DNA of 37,654 nucleotides from an uncultured Rhodospirillales bacterium (GCA_903893975.1 CAITOL010000187.1:1-37654), one strand, 5' to 3'; shown: positions 8,225 through 16,507, numbered from the stretch's first letter. The notes: generated by a model from the sequence alone, not told the origin. Made by a program: numbers and translations.

Positions 8225-8265
8225 ATGTCGAGCCCCGTCCCTCCGGCCTATCCAGGAGCCTGACG

Positions 8266-9321
8266 ATGAGCCCGAACGACCTCGCCCCACCGACACTCGC
8301 CGCACCGCAATCCCGCCTACGCCCGCAATCGGTCGCCATCGTCGGCGCCACTGGCGCGGTGGGGGAGGCGCTGCTGCAATGCCTGCACCAACGCCATTTC
8401 CCGCTCTCCCGTCTGCGCCTGCTCGCCTCCCCCCGCTCCGCCGGCAAGCTGCTGCCGTTTGATGACGAGCAGATCCCGGTCGAACCGCTGACCGCAGACG
8501 CCTTCGCCGGCGTCGATATCGCGCTGTTCTCCGCCGGCGGCGCCCGCTCGCGCAGCTTCGCCCCGGCAGCGGTCGCGGCAGGCGCCATCGTGGTGGACAA
8601 CTCCTCCGCATTCCGCATGGACCCAGACGTGCCGCTGGTGGTGCCCGAAATCAACGCCGGTGACATCGCCGGCCATCGCGGCATCATCGCCAACCCGAAC
8701 TGCGCCGCCATCATCGCCGGCGTGCCGCTCTGGCCGCTGCACCAGATCAACCCGATCCGCCGCCTGGTGATCACCACCTACCAATCCGCCTCCGGCGCCG
8801 GCGCCGCCGCCATGCAGGAACTGCTCGACGCCACACGCGGCTATCTCGACGGCAACGAACCCGCCCCCCGCGTCATGCCGCACCCCTACGCCTTCAACCT
8901 GTTCAGCCATAACACCGAGATCGACCCGGCAACCGGCTATAATGACGAGGAAACCAAGGTCATCCGCGAACTGCGCAAAATCTTCGCCGCGCCAGACCTG
9001 CGCATCACCGCCACCTGCGTCCGCGTGCCGGTGCTGCGTGCCCATTCCATTGCCATCAACGTCACCTTCGACCGGCCGATGACCCCGGCCACGGCGCGCG
9101 ATATTCTCGCCACCGCCCCCGGCCTGCGCGTGGTTGACGATGCGGCCCACAACCATTTCCCCATGCCGCGCGAAGCCTCCGGCCAGGATGCCATCCTCGT
9201 CGGCCGCCTGCGTGAAGATCATTCGGACCCGTCCGGCCGCTCGCTCGCCATGTTCGTCGCCGGCGATCAACTGCTGAAAGGCGCGGCCTTAAACGCGGTG
9301 CAGATTGCGGAGCGGCTATAG
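8266..9321 (+). CDS. asd: Aspartate-semialdehyde dehydrogenase
   Basis: Cytoplasmic NADP-dependent enzyme, 351 residues, which reduces aspartyl phosphate to aspartate semialdehyde, the branch-point precursor of lysine/diaminopimelate, threonine and methionine. The dinucleotide-binding motif is VGATGAVG (about residues 26-33). The catalytic cysteine is Cys146 in NPNCAAI, and the active-site histidine is His260 in RVPVLRAHS. The N-terminus is about 20 residues longer than usual; the ATG at 8266 has a good binding site (CAGGAG about 8 bases upstream), so I keep it. It stands alone between a proposed attenuator and a convergent hairpin, so it appears to be a single-gene transcription unit. Confidence 0.93.
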   Translation: MSPNDLAPPTLAAPQSRLRPQSVAIVGATGAVGEALLQCLHQRHFPLSRLRLLASPRSAGKLLPFDDEQIPVEPLTADAFAGVDIALFSAGGARSRSFAPAAVAAGAIVVDNSSAFRMDPDVPLVVPEINAGDIAGHRGIIANPNCAAIIAGVPLWPLHQINPIRRLVITTYQSASGAGAAAMQELLDATRGYLDGNEPAPRVMPHPYAFNLFSHNTEIDPATGYNDEETKVIRELRKIFAAPDLRITATCVRVPVLRAHSIAINVTFDRPMTPATARDILATAPGLRVVDDAAHNHFPMPREASGQDAILVGRLREDHSDPSGRSLAMFVAGDQLLKGAALNAVQIAERL

Positions 9322-9329
9322 CACCCACC

Positions 9330-9353
9330 GGGCGCGGGCACGGGCCCGCGCCC
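9330..9353. terminator. GC hairpin between convergent genes
   Basis: A perfect 9-base inverted repeat, GGGCGCGGG (9330-9338) and CCCGCGCCC (9345-9353), with a 6-base loop fills the 33-base gap between the ends of asd and the minus-strand membrane protein gene. It has no T-run on either side, so it is a stable stem that could block or slow polymerase from both directions more than a classic intrinsic terminator. Confidence 0.6.
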
Positions 9354-9354
9354 G

Positions 9355-9969
9355 CTACGCCGGCAGCCAGCCCAGCCGCTTCATCAGGTCGAACAACCGC
9401 CGCCCTTGCAGGCTGATCACAATCATCACCAACATGCTGCCCGTGCCAATCGGCACCCGCACCATCAGCGCCATGGTGTAGTCCAGCACCAGCGCCGCCC
9501 ACAGATACAGCCCGGCTTTGGCGACAAAATACGCCGCCCACGCCCCGGTCATAATCTGGAAAAACCGCCGCGTATCCGGCCGGTCCGGCAGCGGATCGGT
9601 CTGCCAGCTCTGCGCAATCTCCTGCGCCAGCGGCACCCCGCGCAACGTCACCGCAAACACCATCGCCGTCATCAGATTGGTGATGCAGGATTCGAACTTC
9701 AGCATGAACGGATCGTCGACAATCAGGTCGATCGTGCCAAAGGCCAGCGTCATCAGGCTGACCACCCAGTAAATCCGGCTGATCGGCCGCCGCAACCACA
9801 ACCGCCGGGCCAGATCGCCGAGCACGAACAAAGTCGTGCCGGCAATCGCACCCTTCAGCCCCACAATCCAGCGCAGGACCAGGAAGATGCTGAGCGAGCC
9901 AAGGTCGCCGCTCAGCTGTTGCAGCGCCTTGGGCAGCTCGTAGGGCTTGCGGGCTTCTTCGTCGGCCAT
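9355..9969 (-). CDS. Septation protein A / VC0807-like membrane protein
   Basis: Inner-membrane protein of 204 residues with about five or six hydrophobic spans. The layout, with a first span near residues 25-50, a 'RPISRIYWVVSLMTLAFGTIDL' type second segment, 'MLKFESCITNLMTAMVFAV' near residue 95 and two later spans, resembles the IspZ/YciB intracellular-septation family and its VC0807-type relatives. I see no diagnostic catalytic residues, and the family's role is poorly defined. Its start overlaps the stop of the aminotransferase gene (ATGA), so the two are co-translated. Membrane location is well supported; the family name is tentative. Confidence 0.55.
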   Translation of the reverse strand: MADEEARKPYELPKALQQLSGDLGSLSIFLVLRWIVGLKGAIAGTTLFVLGDLARRLWLRRPISRIYWVVSLMTLAFGTIDLIVDDPFMLKFESCITNLMTAMVFAVTLRGVPLAQEIAQSWQTDPLPDRPDTRRFFQIMTGAWAAYFVAKAGLYLWAALVLDYTMALMVRVPIGTGSMLVMIVISLQGRRLFDLMKRLGWLPA

Positions 9970-11135
9970 CAGGCTTCTTTATACGTGGCGACGAAGGCTT
10001 CCAACCGGTCCATCGCCAGCGTCAGCAGCGCCTCGCTCTTGGCGTAGCACAGCCGGATATGCCGCTCCGCCCCCTTGCCGAACGAAAACCCCGGCGCCAT
10101 GCCCACGCCCGCTTCCACCACCGCGCGCTTGCAGAAGGTCAGGGTATCCGTCACCCCCTCAACCTCAAACATCGCGTAAAAGCTGCCGTTATTAGGCACA
10201 TTGCGCACCCGCGGCATCCGCGCCAGGCGGTTATAGACAATCTCGCGCCCCTTGCCGCAGCGGGCGGCGAATTCGGCGACAAAGTCCTCCCCCTGCCGCA
10301 GCGCCGCGATGGCGCCGTACTGGGCGAATTCCGGCGCGCCGGAGGTGTTGAACTGGATCAGCTTTTCAAACGCGTCCTGGCAGCCTTCCGGGTAGACCAC
10401 CCAGCCCAGCCGCCAGCCGGTCATCGCCCAGGCTTTGGAGAAGCTGTTGACCACGAATACCGGGTCATCCGGCTTGATAATCTCCAGGAAGCTGAACGCC
10501 GCCTTCCGGTTATACACCGTGCGGTGATACACCTCGTCGGAGATGATGGCGATGTTGCGCGCCCGGGCAAAGGCCAGCAATTCCTCCGCCTGCTCGCGCT
10601 CGATCATCCACCCGGTCGGGTTGCCGGGGGACGCGAGGTAGATCACCTTCGTATTCTCGTCGCACGCGTCGTAGACCGTCTGCAAATCCAGCGACCAGCC
10701 GGCATTGCCCGCCGTCATCGGCACTTCACGGATCGCCGCGCCCATAATCTGCATGGCCCGCATAATGTTCGGCCAGGACGGGGTAATGGCAATCACATTA
10801 TCGCCCGGCTGCACCGTCGCCTGCGCAATCAGGTTCACCGCACTCATGCCCGACGCCGTCAGCGCCACCCGGTTTTCCGGCAGATCAACGCCGTAGAGCA
10901 TTTTATTATACTCAACCAGCGCCTGCCGCATTTCCGGAATGCCGCGGTTGGGCGTGTAGAACGTCTTGCCATCCGCCAGTGCCTTGGCGGCGGCATCGCA
11001 GATAAACGCCGGCGTCGGCACATCCGGCTCGCCGGCAAACATGCCCACTGTATCGGGGTAGTCGAAGCCCATGCGCCAAACCTCGACAATCGGGCTGTCC
11101 TCCAGCTCCTCGATGGCGTGGCGAATGATCGACAT
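9969..11135 (-). CDS. Pyridoxal-phosphate aminotransferase, class I (AspC-like)
   Basis: Cytoplasmic fold-type I aminotransferase, 388 residues. Landmarks in order: 'YTPNRGIPEMRQAL' near residue 60, the cofactor-binding 'GNPTG' (Asn172), 'ISDEVYHRTVY' (Asp200 and Tyr203), the Schiff-base lysine in NSFSKAWAMTGWRLGW (Lys234), and a C-terminal substrate-carboxylate arginine region 'GAERHIRLCYA'. It moves an amino group between an amino acid and a 2-oxo acid; the exact substrate cannot be read from this. The start at 11135 has a GGGGGA binding site. It leads a two-gene minus-strand unit with the septation-like protein and is divergent from the BrnA locus. Confidence 0.88.
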   Translation of the reverse strand: MSIIRHAIEELEDSPIVEVWRMGFDYPDTVGMFAGEPDVPTPAFICDAAAKALADGKTFYTPNRGIPEMRQALVEYNKMLYGVDLPENRVALTASGMSAVNLIAQATVQPGDNVIAITPSWPNIMRAMQIMGAAIREVPMTAGNAGWSLDLQTVYDACDENTKVIYLASPGNPTGWMIEREQAEELLAFARARNIAIISDEVYHRTVYNRKAAFSFLEIIKPDDPVFVVNSFSKAWAMTGWRLGWVVYPEGCQDAFEKLIQFNTSGAPEFAQYGAIAALRQGEDFVAEFAARCGKGREIVYNRLARMPRVRNVPNNGSFYAMFEVEGVTDTLTFCKRAVVEAGVGMAPGFSFGKGAERHIRLCYAKSEALLTLAMDRLEAFVATYKEA

Positions 11136-11216
11136 GGCAAATCCCCCAAATTCCGTGGCCGCGCATGCAACGCCAGCCCAGCGCCGCGGTCAATCGCCGT
11201 CTTTTAGATACAGACC

Positions 11217-11365
11217 AGCGCGGATCGATATTTGTACATCCAAACGCCCGTTTCCCGCTGATCCGCCCCATCAGCGCCCGCTACATGCATCAGAAGGAGA
11301 TTGCGTCCTATGAAGCCCAAGCTGCCAACCCTGCCAACCGACGCGGCGGCGGAAGCGTTTGTTGA
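11217..11365 (+). pseudogene. Decayed BrnT-type toxin (C-terminal remnant, frameshifted)
   Basis: Two short stretches in different frames resemble the end of a BrnT ribonuclease toxin. Frame a (11217-11261) gives 'DRYLYIQTPVSR' then a stop. Frame b gives 'IRPISARYMHQKEIASYE' (about 11261-11317), the characteristic BrnT ending just before its antitoxin. The rest of the toxin, about 60 residues including most of the catalytic core, is absent: the sequence upstream is the promoter region of the divergent aminotransferase. The antitoxin's ATG (11310) lies inside the remnant, as it does in intact brnTA pairs. Recognition is from memory of the family motif. Confidence 0.6.
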
Positions 11366-11585
11366 TAACGCCGACCTCAGCGAATTCGACCTCTCCGGCA
11401 TGGTGCCCACGCGCTTCGAATTTGCCGCCAAAACCGAACGGGTCAACATGCGGCTACCCAAACCCTTGCTCGATGCGGTGAAGGCAACCGCGGCCGAGGC
11501 GCATATGCCCTACCAACGCTACATCCGCTCGGTGCTCGAATCCGCCGTGCGGCCTAGCCATGCCGGCAGGCCCAAAGCAAACTAA
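11310..11585 (+). CDS. BrnA/CopG-family antitoxin, orphan
   Basis: DNA-binding ribbon-helix-helix antitoxin of 91 residues. The C-terminal half reads 'ERVNMRLPKPLLDAVKATA' followed by 'MPYQRYIRSVLESA', the usual strand and two helices of CopG-type antitoxins that pair with BrnT. The acidic N-terminal half (FVDNADLSEFDLSG) is the expected toxin-binding arm. The ATG at 11310 has an AAGGAGA site (11294-11300) 9 bases upstream, which decides it over a TTG at 11301. The toxin partner upstream is broken, so this antitoxin survives alone. It may still repress its own promoter or counter a related toxin elsewhere (inference). Confidence 0.8.
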   Translation: MKPKLPTLPTDAAAEAFVDNADLSEFDLSGMVPTRFEFAAKTERVNMRLPKPLLDAVKATAAEAHMPYQRYIRSVLESAVRPSHAGRPKAN

Positions 11586-11648
11586 TCACTTGACCCCCTG
11601 CGACGGCCTTGGTGTGCTGTGGCATCGGTATATCCCCGGAGCCCCGTC

Positions 11649-13121
11649 ATGAAGCGCCTGTTCGCCGCCGCCGGCCTTGTCACTCTGCTTGCCGCCCCGG
11701 CTTTCGCTGCCAAGGACAGCGTCACCCTCGGCATGCAGCTGGAGCCGCCGAACCTCGACCCGACCGGCGGTGCCGCCGCCGCGATTCGCGAGGTCGATTA
11801 CCTCAACGTGTTCGAGGGGCTGACCCGGATCGATGAAAGCCTGAACCCGCACCCGCTGCTGGCCGATAGCTGGACGCTCTCGCCCGACGGCCTGGTCTAC
11901 ACCTTCAAGCTGCATCCCGGGGTAAAGTTCCACGACGGCGCGGCCTTCGACTGCTCGGTGGTCAAGTTCAGCTATGAACGCGCCGTGGCGCCAGACAGCA
12001 CCAACGCGCAGAAAGGCTATTTTGAGCCAATCGCCAAAACCGAATGCCCGGACCCCAACACCGCCGTCATCACCCTCAAACGCCCGACCGGCCGCTTCCT
12101 CTATCTGATGGGCCTCAGCGACAGCGTGATGATCTCGCCCGCCTCGGCGGCCGGCAACAAAACCAACCCGGTCGGCACCGGCCCGTTCCGCTTCGTCAAA
12201 TGGGTCAAGGGGGACCGGGTGGAGCTCACCCGCAACGATAGCTACTGGGGCAAGGCGCCGGCGCTGAAAACCGTCACCTTCCGCTTCGTCGCCGATCCAA
12301 CCGCCGCCGCCGCCGCGGTCATGGCCGGCGACCTCGACGCCTTCCCGAACTACCCGGCGCCGGAAACCCTGGACCAGCTGCGCGCCGATAAGCGCTTCAC
12401 GGTGGCCGTCGGCACCAGCTCCGGCAAGGTCATCATGTCGCTCAACAATGCGCGCAAGCCGTTCGACGATGTGCGCGTCCGCCGCGCCCTGGCCTACGCC
12501 ATCGACCGCAAAGCCCTGATTGACGCCCTCGGCAGCGGCGGCACCCCCATCGGCTCGCATTACGTGCCGGGCGATGCCGCCTATGTCGATCTGTCCAACA
12601 CCTATCCCTACGATCCGGCCAAAGCGAAGGCGCTGCTGGCCGAAGCCGGCGTCAAGCCCGGCTTCACCATGACCCTGCGCCTGCCGCCGCCGGCCTATGC
12701 CCGTCGCGGTGGGGAGGTGATCGCCGCCATGCTGGAACAGGTCGGCATCACCGTGAAAATGGAAAACATCGAATGGGCGCAGTGGCTGGACCAGGTGTTC
12801 GGCAAGGCCACCAACTTCGATGCCACCATCATCAACCACGTCGAAGCCCGCGACCTGGATCTGTATGCGCGCGATTTCTACTACTTCAACTATAAGTCAG
12901 ACGCCTACAAAGCCATCTACGCCAAATACATCGCCGCGGCGGACCCGCAGGAGCAGATCGCCCTGGCGCAGCAACTGCAACGCCAACTGGCGGCGGACGA
13001 ACCGGCGGTCTACCTCTACGCCGCCGCCCGCACCAGCGTCTGGAGCGCCAAGCTGCGCGGTATGTGGGTCAATGGCCCGATCCCGGCGAACGATATGGCG
13101 GCGGTGTCGTGGGCAGATTGA
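11649..13121 (+). CDS. Peptide-type ABC transporter substrate-binding protein (second system)
   Basis: Periplasmic solute receptor of the SBP_bac_5 family, 490 residues. The ATG at 11649 follows a CGGAG binding site and starts a signal peptide (MKRLFAAAGLVTLLAAPAFA, cleavage after about residue 20). The mature protein begins 'KDSVTLGMQLEPPNLDPTGG', typical of DppA-like receptors, and carries 'DDVRVRRALAYAIDRKALI' near residue 275. A possible -35 (TTGACC, 11590-11595) lies in the 63-base gap after the antitoxin gene. It is followed by a nested-hairpin repeat and then its two permeases. It is only distantly similar to the receptor at 821-2485, so the two systems probably bind different ligands. 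Confidence 0.9.
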   Translation: MKRLFAAAGLVTLLAAPAFAAKDSVTLGMQLEPPNLDPTGGAAAAIREVDYLNVFEGLTRIDESLNPHPLLADSWTLSPDGLVYTFKLHPGVKFHDGAAFDCSVVKFSYERAVAPDSTNAQKGYFEPIAKTECPDPNTAVITLKRPTGRFLYLMGLSDSVMISPASAAGNKTNPVGTGPFRFVKWVKGDRVELTRNDSYWGKAPALKTVTFRFVADPTAAAAAVMAGDLDAFPNYPAPETLDQLRADKRFTVAVGTSSGKVIMSLNNARKPFDDVRVRRALAYAIDRKALIDALGSGGTPIGSHYVPGDAAYVDLSNTYPYDPAKAKALLAEAGVKPGFTMTLRLPPPAYARRGGEVIAAMLEQVGITVKMENIEWAQWLDQVFGKATNFDATIINHVEARDLDLYARDFYYFNYKSDAYKAIYAKYIAAADPQEQIALAQQLQRQLAADEPAVYLYAAARTSVWSAKLRGMWVNGPIPANDMAAVSWAD

Positions 13122-13137
13122 GCAGGGAAGGGCAGGT

Positions 13138-13267
13138 GTTCTTTTTGTGAACAAAAAGAACCAAAAAAACTTCATCCCTGTCGGGTCTGCGGCGTACCTC
13201 ACCGATGAGGCACGCCGCAGGCAACAACGGATGAAAGTTTTTTGCTTCTTTTTTACCGAAAAAGCAG
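13138..13267. repeat. Nested-hairpin intergenic repeat, copy 2
   Basis: The element fills almost the whole gap between the second binding-protein gene and its permease gene. A left palindrome (13138-13161, core CTTTTTGT and ACAAAAAG) leads into CAAAAAAACTTCATCC, which pairs with GGATGAAAGTTTTTTG on the other side. The centre is a 12-base hairpin, GCGGCGTACCTC (13189-13200) and GAGGCACGCCGC (13207-13218), with one mismatch and loop ACCGAT. The right palindrome is more degenerate (CTTCTTTTT and AAAAAGCAG). Inside an operon this could stabilise the upstream message or partly end transcription. Confidence 0.8.
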
Positions 13268-13279
13268 CGCTTCCTCCCC

Positions 13280-14224
13280 ATGCTTAAACTCCTCCTGAGC
13301 AAAACTCTCGCTCTATTGGCGACAGTTCTCGCCGCTTCCCTCGTCGTCTTCGTCGTCCTGCAAGTCCTGCCCAGCGACCCGGCCGCGCTCATGCTCGGCA
13401 CCGAAGCCCGGCCGGACACGCTGGCCGCCTTGCGCCATCAGCTCGGGCTCGATCAGCCGGGCTGGTGGCGCTACCTGCTATGGATCGGCGGCCTGCTGCG
13501 CGGCAATCTCGGCGTCAGCTACACCTACAGCGTGCCGGTCGCCGAACTCATCGGCGCCCGCATCGGCGTCACCCTGCCGCTGGCGCTGCTGTCGATCCTG
13601 CTTTCCACCGCCATCGCCATCCCGGTCGGCGTGCTCTCCGCCGCCCGCCGTGGCGGCCCGGCGGATACCGCGCTGATGGCCGGCGCCCAACTCGGCGTCG
13701 CCATGCCGAATTTCTGGCTGGGCATCCTGCTCATTCTGGTGTTCGCCGTCGGGCTCGGCTGGTTCCCCGCCAGCGGCTTCGCCGGCTGGGACCGTGGCCC
13801 GCTCGCCGCCCTGCATTCGCTCATCCTGCCCGCCTTCGCCCTGGCGCTGCCGCAAGCCGCCATCCTCTCGCGCGTCACCCGTGCGGCGGTGCTGGAAACC
13901 CTCGGGCAAGACTATGTCCGCACCGCCCGCGCCAAGGGCCTCACCGCGACCAAGGCGCTCTGGCGCCACGCCGTGCCCAACGCGCTCATCCCGGTGGTCA
14001 CCATCATCGGGCTACAATTCTCCTTTCTGCTCGCCGGGACGGTGATCATTGAAAATGTCTTCACCCTGCCCGGCCTGGGCCGACTGATGTTCCAGTCCAT
14101 CGCCCAGCGCGACCTGATCGTGGTGCAAGACCTGGTGGTGCTGCTCGCCGGCAGCGTCATCGTGGTGAACTTCGCCGTCGATCTGGTCTACATGCTGCTC
14201 GACCCGCGGATCGCCGCCCGATGA
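13280..14224 (+). CDS. Peptide-type ABC transporter permease (DppB-like, second system)
   Basis: Inner-membrane permease of 314 residues with six spans. The first span begins at residue 5 (LLLSKTLALLATVLAASLVV), followed by the family landmark 'QVLPSDPAALMLG'. The ATPase-docking loop reads 'DYVRTARAKGLTATKALW', and the end carries 'NFAVDLVYMLLDPRI'. The ATG at 13280 lies directly after a nested-hairpin repeat and has no strong binding site, so translation may be weak. The stop overlaps the next start (ATGA). No ATPase gene accompanies this pair. Confidence 0.92.
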   Translation: MLKLLLSKTLALLATVLAASLVVFVVLQVLPSDPAALMLGTEARPDTLAALRHQLGLDQPGWWRYLLWIGGLLRGNLGVSYTYSVPVAELIGARIGVTLPLALLSILLSTAIAIPVGVLSAARRGGPADTALMAGAQLGVAMPNFWLGILLILVFAVGLGWFPASGFAGWDRGPLAALHSLILPAFALALPQAAILSRVTRAAVLETLGQDYVRTARAKGLTATKALWRHAVPNALIPVVTIIGLQFSFLLAGTVIIENVFTLPGLGRLMFQSIAQRDLIVVQDLVVLLAGSVIVVNFAVDLVYMLLDPRIAAR

Positions 14225-15039
14225 CGCGCCTCAACCGCAACCTCATCATCGGCGGCCTGCTGGTGCTGCTCATTCTGTGCACCGCGCTGGTGGCGCTGGT
14301 GTGGACGCCCTATCCGCCCAGCAAGCTCGACATTCTGCACAAGCTCGCCCAGCCCTCCGCCACCCATTGGCTCGGCACCGACGCCTTCGGCCGCGATGTG
14401 CTGTCGATGATCATGGCCGGCACGCAAACCTCGCTCTCGGTCTCGCTGCTCGCCGTCAGCCTCGGCGCTGGCATCGGCGTGCCGCTCGGCGCCCTGGCCG
14501 CCTCCGCCGGTGGCTGGGTGGATGCGCTGATCATGCGCAGTTCCGACCTCGCCTTCGCTTTCCCCGCTTTGCTGACCGCGATCATGATCACCGCCATCAC
14601 CGGACCCGGCGCGGGCAACGCGATGCTGGCGATCGGCCTGTTCAACATCCCCGTCTTCGCCCGCGTCACCCGTGGCGCGGCGCTCGCGGTGCGGGAGTTG
14701 GACTACGTGCAGGCTGCCCGCGCCACCGGGCGGGGGGAATTCAGCATCATGGCCCGCCACGTGCTGCCCAATATCTCCGCCGTGCTGCTGGTGCAGATCA
14801 CCATCCAGTTCGCCCTCGGCATTCTCGCCGAAGCTGGCCTGTCCTATCTCGGCCTCGGCACCCAGCCGCCGCAGCCAAGCTGGGGCCGCATGTTGAACGA
14901 CGCGCAGACCTTCATCTTCCGCGCGCCGCAACTCGCCATCTTCCCGGGCCTGGCGATCACGCTGGCCGTGCTGGGCCTGAACCTGCTCGGCGACGGCCTG
15001 CGCGACCTGCTGGACCCACGGCTCAGCCAGCGGCGCTAA
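14221..15039 (+). CDS. Peptide-type ABC transporter permease (DppC-like, second system)
   Basis: Second permease, 272 residues, near the lower end of DppC lengths because the N-terminal cytoplasmic segment is short. Landmarks are 'HWLGTDAFGRDVLSMIMAG' near residue 45, the docking loop 'DYVQAARATGRGEFSIMARH' near residue 160 and the ending 'LGDGLRDLLDPRL'. Overlaps the DppB-like gene by ATGA. Its last 17 bases overlap the last 17 bases of the convergent amidase gene, so the transporter operon ends here without ATPases. It must borrow them, most simply from the DppD/DppF-like pair at 2485-4415 (inference). Confidence 0.92.
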   Translation: MTRLNRNLIIGGLLVLLILCTALVALVWTPYPPSKLDILHKLAQPSATHWLGTDAFGRDVLSMIMAGTQTSLSVSLLAVSLGAGIGVPLGALAASAGGWVDALIMRSSDLAFAFPALLTAIMITAITGPGAGNAMLAIGLFNIPVFARVTRGAALAVRELDYVQAARATGRGEFSIMARHVLPNISAVLLVQITIQFALGILAEAGLSYLGLGTQPPQPSWGRMLNDAQTFIFRAPQLAIFPGLAITLAVLGLNLLGDGLRDLLDPRLSQRR

Positions 15040-16471
15040 GCACCCCCGGCCGCCGCCGCTCCACCCAGCGCGTCTCCTGGTCATAGGCGTGGGCCAGTTG
15101 CAGGCAGGCGAATTCGCCATGCATCGGGCCGACAATCTGAATGCCAATCGGCAACCCGTCGGCGCTGAACCCCGCCGGCGCGGCCAGCGACGGGCAGCCG
15201 GACAGCGTCACCGGCAGCACCACCTGCATCCATTCGTGATACGTCGTCATCTTGCGCCCGGCGATTTCGGTCGGCCACACCGTCGTCACGTCAAACGGCC
15301 ACATCTGCGCCGTCGGCAGCACGAAGTAATCGTAACGCTGGAAGAAGGCATGCACCGCGCGATACCAGTCGCTGCGAATGGCGGAGGCATCATTGATATC
15401 CTGCGCCGTCAGCTTGGCCGCGGTTTCCACCTCATAGATCATCTGCGCATTCAGCAGCGCCCGTTCGGCAGGCTTGCCATAATGCGGCCGCCCACCGCCC
15501 GCCGACTGCCAGGCGCGCAGCACCAGAAACGCCTGCCACACCTTGTCCATCGGATAATCCGGCATTGCGGCCTCGACCGTGCAGCCAATCGCGGTGAACG
15601 CCTTCATCGCGTCACGGCAGGTTTCCAGCACCCCGGCCTCATACGGCAAATGCCCGTTGAGGTCGCCGAGGAACGCCACCCGCGTGCCCTTGAAATCCCG
15701 CCCCAGCGGCTGCGCGAACTGCGCCGGGTCCTGCGGCAACGACATGGGTGACCGCGCATCAAACCCCGCCTGCACCGACAGCAGCAGCCCCAGGTCCGGC
15801 ACATCGCGCGCCATCGGCCCGCTCACCCCCATCGACGGCAGAAACAACTCGCCATCCGCTTTCGGGATGCGCCCAATGCACGGGCGGAAGCCAAACACGT
15901 TGTTCCACCCGGCCGGGTTGCGCAGCGACCCACCCCAGTCGCTGCCATCGGCCACCGACAGCATCCGCGTCGCCAGCGCCACCGCCGCCCCGCCGGACGA
16001 TCCACCGGCCGTGCGGCTCAGGTCATACGGATTGCGCGTCGGCCCATGCACCGGGTTAGTGGTGTGCGACCCCAGGCCAAATTCCGGCGTGTTGGTCTTG
16101 CCGACAAATATCGCCCCGGCAGCGCGCATCCGCTCCACCATGATCGAGTCGGCAGGGGCCACGAAATCCTTATACAGGGGTGACCCCTTGGTCGTTTTCA
16201 TCCCGGCCACGTTGTCCAGGTCCTTCACCGCCTGCGGAATGCCATGCAGTGGCCCCATCACCACGCCGCGCGCCAGCATCGCGTCCTTCTCCGCCGCCTG
16301 CGCCAGCAACCCGGCCCGCTCCTCGCGCAGCACAATCGCGTTCACCGCCGGGTTGTAGCGGTCGATCTGGTCCAGCGTGGCGCCCATCACCTCCACACAG
16401 GAAACCTGCCGCGCCCGAATGGCGGCGGAGAGCGCGGTGACGCCCATTTCGGTAATGCTGGTTGCAGTCAT
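15023..16471 (-). CDS. Amidase, amidase-signature family
   Basis: Cytoplasmic serine amidohydrolase, 482 residues, which hydrolyses a C-N amide bond. The Ser-cisSer-Lys triad is complete: Lys83 in GIPQAVKDLD, the cis-serine Ser158 in the GGSSGG stretch, and the nucleophile Ser182 in GSDWGGSLR. Substrate cannot be predicted; members include aliphatic, aryl and acyl-amide amidases. The start at 16471 has a strong AAAGGAG site. Next to two peptide-type transporters it could act on an imported amide (inference). It is divergent from the CoA-transferase gene and convergent with the DppC-like gene, overlapping its 3' end by 17 bases. Confidence 0.92.
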   Translation of the reverse strand: MTATSITEMGVTALSAAIRARQVSCVEVMGATLDQIDRYNPAVNAIVLREERAGLLAQAAEKDAMLARGVVMGPLHGIPQAVKDLDNVAGMKTTKGSPLYKDFVAPADSIMVERMRAAGAIFVGKTNTPEFGLGSHTTNPVHGPTRNPYDLSRTAGGSSGGAAVALATRMLSVADGSDWGGSLRNPAGWNNVFGFRPCIGRIPKADGELFLPSMGVSGPMARDVPDLGLLLSVQAGFDARSPMSLPQDPAQFAQPLGRDFKGTRVAFLGDLNGHLPYEAGVLETCRDAMKAFTAIGCTVEAAMPDYPMDKVWQAFLVLRAWQSAGGGRPHYGKPAERALLNAQMIYEVETAAKLTAQDINDASAIRSDWYRAVHAFFQRYDYFVLPTAQMWPFDVTTVWPTEIAGRKMTTYHEWMQVVLPVTLSGCPSLAAPAGFSADGLPIGIQIVGPMHGEFACLQLAHAYDQETRWVERRRPGVLSAAG

Positions 16472-16507
16472 GTCGCGCTCCTTTGTCGTCCCGCCAGCCT
16501 ATCCGCG

